This document shows, piece by piece, positions 16,421 to 23,958 of a stretch of 36,187 bases of DNA; the first letter of the stretch is position 1, and every line of letters starts with the position of its first letter. A model generated the notes under the pieces. That model saw nothing but the letters and a program-made list of their open reading frames with translations. It did not search any database and was not told the DNA's origin. Origin of the DNA: Nitrosomonadales bacterium (GTDB lineage Bacteria; Pseudomonadota; Gammaproteobacteria; Burkholderiales; Gallionellaceae). The stretch spans positions 1 to 36,187 of the forward strand of contig CANJMS010000015.1 in the NCBI GenBank assembly GCA_947475825.1. Reading direction: 5' to 3'. Made by a program: the position numbers and the translations under genes.

Positions 16421-16448
16421 TTGACACCCCAAATAGTTTTTCTACAGC
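16421..16448 (+). promoter_or_regulatory. Candidate sigma70 promoter for the broken gene at 16469
   Basis: A perfect -35 box TTGACA (16421-16426) lies 16 bases before TACAGC (16443-16448), a weak -10. A ribosome site TAGGCGG then precedes ATG 16469. The position fits, but the -10 match is poor. Confidence 0.3.
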
Positions 16449-16468
16449 TTCTTTAGGCGGTACTGCTC

Positions 16469-17218
16469 ATGTATCCTCGCGACTTCTTAGATTCATATTG
16501 GCGTCCGACATTGAAGGACATTGTTTTCGTCGCAATGCCTTTTCACGACGAGTTTTCCGGAGTATGGGAACAGGCCATACGACCCGCAGCGGAGCAGGAC
16601 CTTACACCGCCCCTAGCAGCAGTCCGCGTCGATATATCTTCACTGTCTGGAAGTGTTGTTACGGACATCCTCGATGGAATCGCGCACGCAAGAATCGTTC
16701 TAGCAGATATTTCCATCGCCCAAGGCGGGAAATGGCGTGGATAAAGCAATGCGAACGTCATGTAGGAGGTTGGGTTAGCGCATGCCGTCCGACAAAACAC
16801 AGAGGTGATCTTGATTCGGGCGGATAAGGAGGAAATCAATTTCGACCTTGCGGGAATACGGATGCAGTCATACGATCAAGCTGATCTTCCTAGGGCTAGA
16901 GTGCTTATACATACCTTGTTAAGAGATGCACTAAAGCAGATAGACCAGTCCAAGAGTTTGTTAGTCCGAAAGGCTCTGGATGCCTTCGACGCAGATGCCA
17001 TGGAGTTCATCACCCGCTGGGCTACAGAGCCAGGGTTTCATGGGCCATCGGCAGACTACATTGGAGCTGCGTTACTCTCGATTAATAAGTCAGCAGCCCT
17101 ATCTAGACTACAAACACTAGGTATTGTTCGTTGTGTCCCCAACCATCCGAGCGGACAACCTGCATTTTTCTGGACTAAATTCGGAAATGCGGTCATTGCC
17201 GCATTCCGCGCCCTCTAA
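16469..17218 (+). pseudogene. Nucleoside deoxyribosyltransferase/TIR-like gene with two in-frame stops
   Basis: One continuous frame of 250 codons runs from ATG 16469 to the stop at 17218, interrupted by TAA at 16742-16744 and TAG at 16760-16762. Read through, it gives DIVFVAMPFHDEF, a GSVVTDILDGIAHARIVLADIS segment, then SNANVM-stop-EVGLAHAVRQNTEVILIRADK. This is the layout of nucleoside 2-deoxyribosyltransferase-like/TIR-like nucleotide-hydrolysing domains, where the second stop replaces the Tyr of 'NVMYEVGLAHA'. The remaining C-terminal 130 residues are helical and end in a winged-helix-like segment. Such domains often occur in defence or signalling islands, but no partner is adjacent. A GTG at 16805 could start a shorter product, which I doubt. 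Confidence 0.65.
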
Positions 17219-17423
17219 TCAGCCAACCGAGCGGATGCACACACAAGCATGGCGACTACTTTTACCCTCAGCACGGGAATAATAAGAGCTAGCTCATCTT
17301 TCCCGCTAACATAACAACGCTCCTCTGACCCCTTCCCCTGCAGTCTTGTAGTGTTCCTTGAGTTTTTCTGGCACGCCTTTTCTGATACAGTGCCTGCACT
17401 CAAAAATCCCCGAACTATTCTCC

Positions 17424-19238
17424 ATGACCAGCACTCAGCTTTACCTGCGCCTACTCAGTTACGTTAAGCCGTACTGGCGGATTTTTGCCGCCTCATTGTT
17501 GGCGATGGTGGTTGCTGCGTCCACTGAGCCAATGTTGCCTGCACTGCTAAAACCCATGCTGGACGGGGCTTTTGTTAAAAAAGATGACACGCTTATTCGG
17601 CTTATTCCCATTCTGATTCTGCTGATTTTTCTGGTGCGCGGCATTGCTACCTTCATCAGCACTTACACTATTAGCTGGGTCGGTAATAAAGTGGTGATGG
17701 ATTTACGCGAAGAAATGTTTCGCAAGCTGCTGACGTTGCCCACTCGCTATTATGACGATCACGCCAGCGGTAACCTTATTTCCAAGCTTACTTTTGATGT
17801 GACGCAGGTCACCGCAGCGGCTACCAATGTGGTGACGGTGTGCATACGCGATTCGATTATTGTTTTAGGGTTGCTGGGCTGGCTGTTTTATCTGAATTGG
17901 AAACTCACGCTGCTCGGCTTGGTGGTTGCGCCGGTGATTGTGCTCATTATAAAAGCTATCAGTGGGCGTTTGCGTACCTCCAGCCGCGCGGCGCAGCAGG
18001 CCATGGGCGACATTACGCAGGTGATTGAAGAAGGGGTGGCCGCACATAAAGTAGTTAAACTTTTTGGCGGGCAGCAATATGAAAGCCAACGCTTTGGCGA
18101 GCAAGTTAATTGGTTGCGGCGGCATACCATGAAGCAAGCGGCGGCGGCGGCGGCGAATGTGCCCATCGTGCAAATGGTGGCAGCGGTGGCCTTGTCCGGC
18201 GTAATTTACATGGCAACTGAACAATCGCGCGCCGATGAAACCACGGTGGGTGGTTTTCTATCTTTCGTCGCTGCCATGCTGATGTTGATCTCGCCCTTGA
18301 AACGCCTGACCGGGGTCAGTGAACATTTGCAGCGCGGGTTGGCCGCATCGGAAAGTGTGTTTGCTTTGCTGGATACGGCAGGAGAAGCAGACACAGGTCA
18401 AATTGAAATTGCACGTGCCGCTGGCGCGCTCTGTTTTGAGCAGGTGAGCTTGTCCTACCAACCCGACGAGCAGGCCGAAACAAATAATATTTGGGCGTTG
18501 CATGATATCAATCTGGAAATTGCCGCCGGACAAACTGTCGCGCTGGTGGGCGCATCCGGCAGCGGCAAAAGTACGCTGGCCAATTTAGTGCCGCGCTTTT
18601 ATATTCCGAGCAGCGGGCGTATTACCTTAGATGGTCAAGATTTAAGTGAGCTTACTTTAGCCAGCTTGCGTGCCAATATTTCTTTGGTCAGTCAAGAAAT
18701 TGTGCTGTTCAATGACACCGTTGCCGCCAACATTATTTATGGGCAAAGCAGGGAGGTGACGGAAGCGGAAATCATAGCTGCCGCAACGGCCGCCCACGCG
18801 ATGGAATTTATACAAGAGATGGCACAAGGTTTGAACACTCTGGTCGGTGAGCGCGGTGTGCGGATGTCTGGTGGGCAACGACAACGCATTGCTATTGCCC
18901 GCGCCATATTAAAAAATGCGCCCATACTTATTTTGGATGAAGCCACTTCAGCGTTGGATAGCGAGTCTGAAAGACATGTCCAAGCCGCGCTGGAAACGCT
19001 GATGCAGGGACGCACGACGCTGGTTATCGCACATCGATTATCTACGATTGAAAAGGCTGATCGTATTGTGGTATTACACCGGGGCCGCATTGTCGAAACG
19101 GGCACGCATCAAACACTGCTGGCAAAAAAAGGCACATATGCTCAACTATATTCTGCTCAATTACATTTTGCTGATCTTGCGCCTTCCACGAGTCAAAGCT
19201 TGCGTGCTGCGTCGAATGCGGATTTAGATGAAGGCTGA
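17424..19238 (+). CDS. msbA: Lipid A export ATP-binding/permease protein
   Basis: MsbA flips lipid A-core across the inner membrane. The 604-residue half-transporter has an N-terminal six-helix domain (about residues 20-320) opening YLRLLSYVKPYWRIF. The ATPase domain has Walker A VGASGSGKST, Q-loop, signature RMSGGQRQRIAIARAIL, Walker B ILILDEATSALD and H-loop VIAHRLSTIEKAD. The frame is open from TTG 17358, but ATG 17424 (MTSTQLYLRLLSY) fits the family start. No LPS kinase gene (lpxK) follows. The 205 bases upstream hold no gene; a clear promoter was not found. Confidence 0.92.
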   Translation: MTSTQLYLRLLSYVKPYWRIFAASLLAMVVAASTEPMLPALLKPMLDGAFVKKDDTLIRLIPILILLIFLVRGIATFISTYTISWVGNKVVMDLREEMFRKLLTLPTRYYDDHASGNLISKLTFDVTQVTAAATNVVTVCIRDSIIVLGLLGWLFYLNWKLTLLGLVVAPVIVLIIKAISGRLRTSSRAAQQAMGDITQVIEEGVAAHKVVKLFGGQQYESQRFGEQVNWLRRHTMKQAAAAAANVPIVQMVAAVALSGVIYMATEQSRADETTVGGFLSFVAAMLMLISPLKRLTGVSEHLQRGLAASESVFALLDTAGEADTGQIEIARAAGALCFEQVSLSYQPDEQAETNNIWALHDINLEIAAGQTVALVGASGSGKSTLANLVPRFYIPSSGRITLDGQDLSELTLASLRANISLVSQEIVLFNDTVAANIIYGQSREVTEAEIIAAATAAHAMEFIQEMAQGLNTLVGERGVRMSGGQRQRIAIARAILKNAPILILDEATSALDSESERHVQAALETLMQGRTTLVIAHRLSTIEKADRIVVLHRGRIVETGTHQTLLAKKGTYAQLYSAQLHFADLAPSTSQSLRAASNADLDEG

Positions 19239-19266
19239 TGTATTTAAGGAAACGCTAAATAGGCCA

Positions 19267-19296
19267 TTCGACAAGCTCAGGACGAGCCTTGTCGAA
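19267..19296 (+). repeat. REP-like hairpin after msbA
   Basis: TTCGACAAG (19267-19275) pairs perfectly with CTTGTCGAA (19288-19296) around CTCAGGACGAGC. From memory, TTCGACAAGCTCAGGACGA is a widespread intergenic repeat in proteobacteria. Placed 28 bases after the msbA stop, it could protect the 3' end or slow transcription. There is no T-run, so it is not a typical terminator. Confidence 0.55.
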
Positions 19297-19387
19297 CCAC
19301 GAGTAGAATCAAATCTGGCACTGGGAAGCTGTTATTTCGTTGTAAACACTATGCGTTTGTATATCCATGTTCAAGTTTCCGTAATTT

Positions 19388-19597
19388 TTATGCACCAACC
19401 AAAACAGACAGCAAGCCTGATTCATGTCCTTTGGCTTTTGGGCGAATGATAATTTCAACATCCTTGTCCAGCAGGGTGATGAAGTGAATCAGTCGCTCGG
19501 AAGAAAAGCGACTCAGTTTGTAATGGTTGAGATCAGAAATATGTGGCTGTGGAATACCAAATAGCACCTGCGGATTTGCAGCAGATTCATAACACTT
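19388..19597 (-). pseudogene. XRE-type antitoxin/regulator remnant
   Basis: The minus strand encodes about 69 codons without a start: ANPQVLFGIPQPHISDLN, YKLSRFSSERLIHFITLLDKDVEIIIRPKAK and a short tail to TAA. The phrases 'GIPQPHISDL', 'KLSRFSSERL' and 'LDKDVEIIIRPK' are those of the helix-turn-helix antitoxins that pair with RelE/HigB-type toxins. An in-frame TAA precedes the fragment, so the N-terminal part is missing, and I could not find a toxin gene beside it. Bases 19598-19820 hold nothing I recognise. Confidence 0.55.
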
Positions 19598-19820
19598 TTA
19601 GTGAAACAGAAATTTTCAAGGCTTGCTTGCTAGGCGTGTGGGCGTTGGTTGACGCTATGCACATAGAAACGACCCGCATACTACAGAACATTCCACTAAT
19701 AGTTTGAAGGCTTACGAAGAATAGAAAACAGGTGCTGGTGGCAGACCATTTTGTGAGCAAACTCGCACCACACGAAATACTAATAAATTTTAATGCTATC
19801 GATTTAAAGACAGTCAGGCT

Positions 19821-20681
19821 TTAAAACCCATAGCGCCCGGATAGCATGAATGCACGCTGAAGCCCCGATTGAAATTCAGCGGTTAACCCTAAGTTATCAT
19901 CTGGATGCACACTCAATCCCAAGACTCCGGTGAAAAACTTGCTTCCAGACAAATCGGCTTGGGCATTATACGTTACACGCTCGCTGGTCGTGGTGACCGC
20001 CCCACCACCCACAGGAAAGGAGTTTACGTTACCTGTATCGTTCAAAGCCATTGTGTCCGTTCCAGAAAGCTTGGTGAGACAGAGTCCTCCATAAGGACGA
20101 AAAGTTCCTGTATTTCTACTCGCTCCAAAAAATGCATCCAAGCGTGTGTATTTGACTTGCTCAGTTCCATTTACAATACCGAAAAACTGATGAATAGTAG
20201 TGCCATCATTTATTGTGGTCTGCAAGAAAAATGGCCCATCTACATTTATTTCTACCTGCTGTGCGCGCAACGTCAATCCCATTCTTACTTCTGATGTATC
20301 CGACTCTGGGGATATTTGGAGACCGATGGCACGGCTGCTGGACTTTTGGCCGGGAGCTTTCCCATTGCCAAAATTGGCGAATAGTTGAGTCTTGGTGTTA
20401 ATGGCATAGGTTGCGCCTATAAAAACCTGGTCTTCACTATTTGTCCCAACAATGGCGGGTTCCAATTCAACTCCCGACAGATTCCCCATAGTTACTGTCG
20501 CTGTTGTTTTTTCTATGTCTACAGAAAAATTTGAAGACTTTCCTCCACCAATCTCAATCGCGACTTATCCTGGAGTCCCGATGAATGTTGGGTTTCCAAG
20601 CATATCCGCAGCATATGAATCAGTAAAACATGCAGCTAGCAAAATCAATCCACAAAGTTTGTTTTTACAGTCTAATCTCAT
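19821..20681 (-). pseudogene. Outer-membrane beta-barrel protein gene with a premature stop
   Basis: One minus-strand frame from ATG 20681 to the stop at 19821 would encode 286 residues. It has a signal peptide (MRLDCKNKLCGLILLAACF then TDSYAADM), then alternating polar/hydrophobic strands such as AIGLQISPESDTSEVRMGLTL, FFTGVLGLSVHPDDNLGLTAEF and the end MLSGRYGF with the terminal Phe of barrel proteins. Codon 39 is TAA (20565-20567), just after the signal peptide. An internal Met at 20489 could start a 222-residue product, but it would lack a signal peptide. I cannot name the family. It is probably a recently broken gene. Confidence 0.6.
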
Positions 20682-20795
20682 GTCCACTCTCCCTTGGTTA
20701 TTTTTTAGTTCGACATTGCATTACTATAGAAAAAGCAGACACTTAGGTCAAATTTTTTACCACAGGTTCACGCGATTTTTTTATTACTAAAATTT

Positions 20796-21569
20796 TCACC
20801 CCCCCAAATACGCCGCAATTACTGCTGGATTATTTCGCACCTCGCTCGGCACACCTTCGGCAATTTTTTTGCCGTAATCCAGCACCGCGATGCGGTCACA
20901 TAGTCCCATCACCAATTTTACATCGTGCTCGATGAGTAACACAGTTACACCATGACTACGTATGGTTTGCAGCAATGTTTTTAAGCTATCTGTTTCGGTG
21001 GCGTTCATGCCTGCGGCGGGTTCGTCCAAGGCTAATAATTTTGGATTGGTGGCCAATGCGCGGGCAATTTCCAGGCGGCGTTGTTCGCCATAAGATAAAT
21101 TTTTTGCCAGCATGTGGTGGGCGCGGGTGATGCCGACGTAGGCCAGCAATTCTGCGGCGCGCTGCGTGATTTGTTGTTCTTCGTTACGCGCATTTTTATG
21201 TCGCGTTACCGCGCCCCAAATGCCCGTGTGGGTGTGGTGGTGACAGCCGACCATGACGTTTTCCAGAATACTCATGTTGGCAAATAAGCGAATGTTCTGG
21301 AAGGTGCGCGCAATGCCCGCTTTAGCCAGAATATGCGGCTTGCTGCGACCAGCATATTCAATATCGCTGAATAAAAATTTTCCACCATCGGCTTGATACA
21401 GCCCGGTGAGAATGTTGAACAGCGTGGTTTTGCCCGCACCGTTGGGGCCGATCAAGCCGTATATTTCGCCCGCTTGTATATGTAGCGAAACATTACTCAG
21501 CGCGGATAATCCGCCGAAGCGTTTTTCAATGCCGGATATTTTCAGCAGGGTTGCGGCAGGCGAGGTCAT
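20796..21569 (-). CDS. livG: Branched-chain amino-acid ABC transporter ATPase LivG
   Basis: The 257-residue ATPase has Walker A GLIGPNGAGKTT, the LivG-typical GIARTFQNIRLFANMSILENV, signature NLSYGEQRRLEIARALA, Walker B LLALDEPAAGMN and LLIEHDVKLVMGLCDRIAVLDYG. The start ATG 21569 overlaps the livM stop (ATGA). The frame stays open to 21641 but only inside livM. It would power the LivHM channel. The second ATPase, LivF, which normally follows, is not encoded downstream; the next item is the broken barrel gene. Confidence 0.92.
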   Translation of the reverse strand: MTSPAATLLKISGIEKRFGGLSALSNVSLHIQAGEIYGLIGPNGAGKTTLFNILTGLYQADGGKFLFSDIEYAGRSKPHILAKAGIARTFQNIRLFANMSILENVMVGCHHHTHTGIWGAVTRHKNARNEEQQITQRAAELLAYVGITRAHHMLAKNLSYGEQRRLEIARALATNPKLLALDEPAAGMNATETDSLKTLLQTIRSHGVTVLLIEHDVKLVMGLCDRIAVLDYGKKIAEGVPSEVRNNPAVIAAYLGG

Positions 21570-22660
21570 ACACTGGGTGGTGCGGAAGCAGTTAATTCCC
21601 GGCGACGTTGGCTGGATGGCCACAAGCCAGCGGGTCGCCACAGCATGATTAAAATGAGTGCCAGGCCGAACATCAACATGCGTAAACTTTCCGGGTCAAT
21701 CACGGTTTTGCCGAGCAGTGCTTGTTGCGCAGTGCCTGCGAGATGGCGAGTTAATTCTGGAATGACGACCAACAATATGCCGCCAAAAACTACGCCGCCA
21801 ATGTTGCCCATGCCGCCGAGTACGACCATGCATAAAATCATGATGGATTCGGTCAGGCCAAAACTTTCCGGGCTGATGAATCCTTGAAAACCTGCGAATA
21901 AGCCACCTGCCAAGCCGCCGAAAGTGGCACCCATGGCGAAGGCCAATAATTTAATATTGCGCGTGTTGATGCCCATCGCGCTGGCCGCGATTTCATCTTC
22001 GCGGATCGCCGCCCACGCTCTGCCGATGCGAGAATCTTGTAAGCGTAGCGAGACAAAAATAACCAGCAGCGTGAAGATTAAAAACAAGTAGTAATGCAAA
22101 TGCACGGCAGGAAAAGCGATGCCGAATATTTCTTGCGCGCGCCCCAAAGAAAATCCGCCGACGTGGATGGAATCAATTATGCTGATGCCTTGCGGGCCGT
22201 TGGTGATGTTGATGGGCGCGTTTAGATTATTGAGAAAGATGCGGATAATTTCGCCGAAGCCGAGTGTGACGATTGCTAGATAATCGCCGCGCAAGCGCAG
22301 CGTGGGTGCACCTAACAGTACGCCAAAAAAACAGGCGAGTAATGCGCCCAAGGGTAAGACAATCCAAAAAGGCAGGTGAATACCAAATTGCGGCGAGCCG
22401 AGCAAGGCATAGCAATATGCGCCCACAGCGAAAAATGCCACGTAGCCTAAATCGAGCAAGCCCGCGTAACCCACGACAATGTTCAACCCTAGTGCAAGCA
22501 TGATGTATAGCAGGGCAAAGTCCAACACGCGTACCCAGCCACGACCAAACAGACCATCTATGGCAAAGGGCAGGGCCAATAAAATAATGGACAGCAGGGC
22601 AAATGCTAACCAAGCATTGCGCTTATCAATCATTAAAAATCGTTCAAGCGCGTTCCGCAA
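21566..22660 (-). CDS. livM: Branched-chain amino-acid ABC transporter permease LivM
   Basis: The 364-residue inner-membrane permease has many hydrophobic helices and the family blocks ALGLNIVVGYAGLLDLGYVAF, PTLRLRGDYLAIVTLGFGEI, GRAWAAIREDEIAASAMGIN and VVLGGMGNIGGVVFGG. I choose TTG 22660 because AGGAG lies 7 bases upstream. The next candidate, ATG 22633, has no ribosome site. This start overlaps the livH end by 17 bases. Confidence 0.92.
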   Translation of the reverse strand: MRNALERFLMIDKRNAWLAFALLSIILLALPFAIDGLFGRGWVRVLDFALLYIMLALGLNIVVGYAGLLDLGYVAFFAVGAYCYALLGSPQFGIHLPFWIVLPLGALLACFFGVLLGAPTLRLRGDYLAIVTLGFGEIIRIFLNNLNAPINITNGPQGISIIDSIHVGGFSLGRAQEIFGIAFPAVHLHYYLFLIFTLLVIFVSLRLQDSRIGRAWAAIREDEIAASAMGINTRNIKLLAFAMGATFGGLAGGLFAGFQGFISPESFGLTESIMILCMVVLGGMGNIGGVVFGGILLVVIPELTRHLAGTAQQALLGKTVIDPESLRMLMFGLALILIMLWRPAGLWPSSQRRRELTASAPPSV

Positions 22661-23567
22661 CTCTTTCTCCTAACAAGCCAGATGGCCGGAAAATAAGCAC
22701 GGCAATCAATACAAAAAATGCGAACACATCTTGATAGTGACTGCCTAAAAATCCACCGCTTAAATCGCCGATGTAGCCTGCACCCAGACTTTCAATCAAG
22801 CCTAATAATAATCCCCCCAACATTGCGCCACGCAGATTACCTATGCCGCCGAGTACCGCTGCGGTAAAGGCTTTCAGCCCGAGCAGTGCGCCCATTAAAT
22901 AGTGCGCGATGCCGTAATTCGCGCTAATCATAATGCCCGCTATGGCAGCGAGCGCCGAACCCAGCACGAAGGTTATAGAGATGACGCTGTTGCTGTTTAC
23001 ACCCATCAATGCCGCTGCGGAGGGATTTTCTGCCACGGCGCGCATGGCGCGACCCAGGCGGGTGCGATGAACCAGCATCAACAATCCGCCCATCATCGAC
23101 ATAGCAACGATAATAATAATAATTTGCACTTCGGTAATTATCGCGCCCGCAATGTGGACGGAATCATTCGTAAACAATGGTGGAAAGGAATGATATTCGC
23201 GCCCCCAAAACATCATCGCCAAAGTTTGCAAAACTATGGAGAGGCCGATTGCGGTGATGAGTGGCGCGAGGCGTGGGGCGTTGCGTAGCGGACGATAGGC
23301 GATGCGTTCCATGCTGTAGCCGATTATCATGCACACAATCATGGACAGCATCAGGCTGATGAGCAATATAAAAAATATGGGGAAGCCCGCACCCGTGAGT
23401 AATTGAATGACAGACAGCGCGACCATTGCACCTATCATGACGATTTCGCCGTGCGCGAAATTGATTAAGCCAAGTATGCCGTACACCATGGTATAGCCTA
23501 GCGCGACCATCGAATAGACGCTGCCTTGCACGAGGCCGTTGATGACTTGTTGCAGAAAAATATCCAC
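22644..23567 (-). CDS. livH: Branched-chain amino-acid ABC transporter permease LivH
   Basis: The 307-residue membrane permease begins MDIFLQQVINGLVQGSVYSM and contains MVYGILGLINFAHGEIVMIG, RAMRAVAENPSAAALMGVN and AVLGGIGNLRGAMLGGLLLG. It partners LivM. The start codon is GTG (23565-23567). Only 5 bases separate it from the end of repeat copy 3, and the GGAAT of that repeat's terminal ATTGGAAT is the only Shine-Dalgarno-like sequence. livH, livM and livG overlap and must be one transcript. Confidence 0.92.
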   Translation of the reverse strand: MDIFLQQVINGLVQGSVYSMVALGYTMVYGILGLINFAHGEIVMIGAMVALSVIQLLTGAGFPIFFILLISLMLSMIVCMIIGYSMERIAYRPLRNAPRLAPLITAIGLSIVLQTLAMMFWGREYHSFPPLFTNDSVHIAGAIITEVQIIIIIVAMSMMGGLLMLVHRTRLGRAMRAVAENPSAAALMGVNSNSVISITFVLGSALAAIAGIMISANYGIAHYLMGALLGLKAFTAAVLGGIGNLRGAMLGGLLLGLIESLGAGYIGDLSGGFLGSHYQDVFAFFVLIAVLIFRPSGLLGERVAERA

Positions 23568-23636
23568 TGGTTATTCCAATTCCCGATAAAAACGATCACT
23601 GTGTTACTTACGTCTTCGGCTCCTGTGTGAAACAAC

Positions 23637-23684
23637 TAGCCATATGACTAACCCAGCAAAAGACGCTGGGCAAGTCATTGGTTA
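23637..23684. ncRNA. Covarying bulged hairpin in element copy 3
   Basis: TAGCC (23637-23641) pairs with GGTTA (23680-23684), TGACT (23645-23649) with AGTCA (23673-23677), and CCCAGC (23652-23657) with GCTGGG (23665-23670), capped by AAAAGAC (23658-23664). Helix lengths, internal loops (3/2 and 2/2 bases) and the cap are the same as in copy 2, while five base pairs differ by paired substitutions. Confidence 0.55.
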
Positions 23685-23710
23685 TAGCTGTACTCAAATG
23701 TACTGTCTTC

Positions 23711-23818
23711 ACCCGCAAGCACTAAAAGTACGCAATCCGCTATGGGCTCAAGCCCATGCGGAGTTGTCAGGGGTAGACCGTGGTTGTAAAGCCGATGAAT
23801 CGGCAACAACCACGCACC
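23711..23818. repeat. 108-base double-hairpin block nested in element copy 3
   Basis: It is absent from copies 1 and 2, where ACTGTCTTC runs straight into GTC(A/G)CC. It contains two strong palindromes. CCGC-T-ATGGGCT (23737-23748) pairs with AGCCCATGCGG (23751-23761). GTGGTTGT (23780-23787) with GCCGAT (23791-23796) pairs with ATCGGC (23799-23804) and ACAACCAC (23806-23813). It looks like a small palindromic element that inserted into the larger one. It encodes nothing recognisable. Confidence 0.6.
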
Positions 23819-23910
23819 GTCGCCTCATCCTTGCCGCCTTGTGCTCCCTTTTATCGGAAACTGAAATTACTCGGCTTGATGTTTACTCGAACGGAAAAAA
23901 TTACACGCAA

Positions 23911-23937
23911 ATAAAAAGCGACACGCAGTGTGTCGCT
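23911..23937 (-). terminator. Rho-independent terminator after livK
   Basis: On the minus strand AGCGACAC-ACTGC-GTGTCGCT forms an 8-bp stem with a 5-base loop and is followed directly by TTTTTAT. It begins about 22 bases past the livK stop. It should end most livK transcripts before livHMG. Confidence 0.8.
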
Positions 23938-23958
23938 CGATTGTTTTAGCTTGATTCA

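Larger units (their letters stand above)
23573..23867 (+). repeat. Short inverted-repeat element (MITE-like), copy 3, with structured core and a nested insertion
   Basis: The left end is ATTCCAATTCCCGATAAAAA. The right end, TTATCGGAAACTGAAAT, is a mutated inverse. The interior follows copy 2: ACGATCACTGTGTT, CGGCTCCTGTGTGAAACAAC, the bulged hairpin at 23637-23684, GTACTCAAATGTACTGTCTTC, then a 108-base extra block (23711-23818), then GTCGCCTCATCCTTGCCGCC. It lies between the livK terminator and livH. The right end has drifted more than the left, which touches the livH start. Confidence 0.75.

Noticed and set aside
16742-16762. Reassigned TAG/TAA codons (genetic code change)
   Set aside because: TAA, TAG and TGA all end intact genes in the window (for example apbE, mpl and gshA), so a nonsense mutation is the simpler reading.
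16342-16827. 161-codon plus-strand frame
   Set aside because: Out of frame with the TIR-like gene, which shows conserved motifs in its own frame across the same bases.
20452-20790. 112-codon plus-strand frame with signal-like segment
   Set aside because: Antisense to the signal-peptide region of the broken barrel gene; the minus strand has the coherent secretion signal and barrel strands.
23644-23949. 101-codon plus-strand frame over element copy 3
   Set aside because: It spans the repeat, its nested palindromes and the terminator hairpin, and has no protein-like features.
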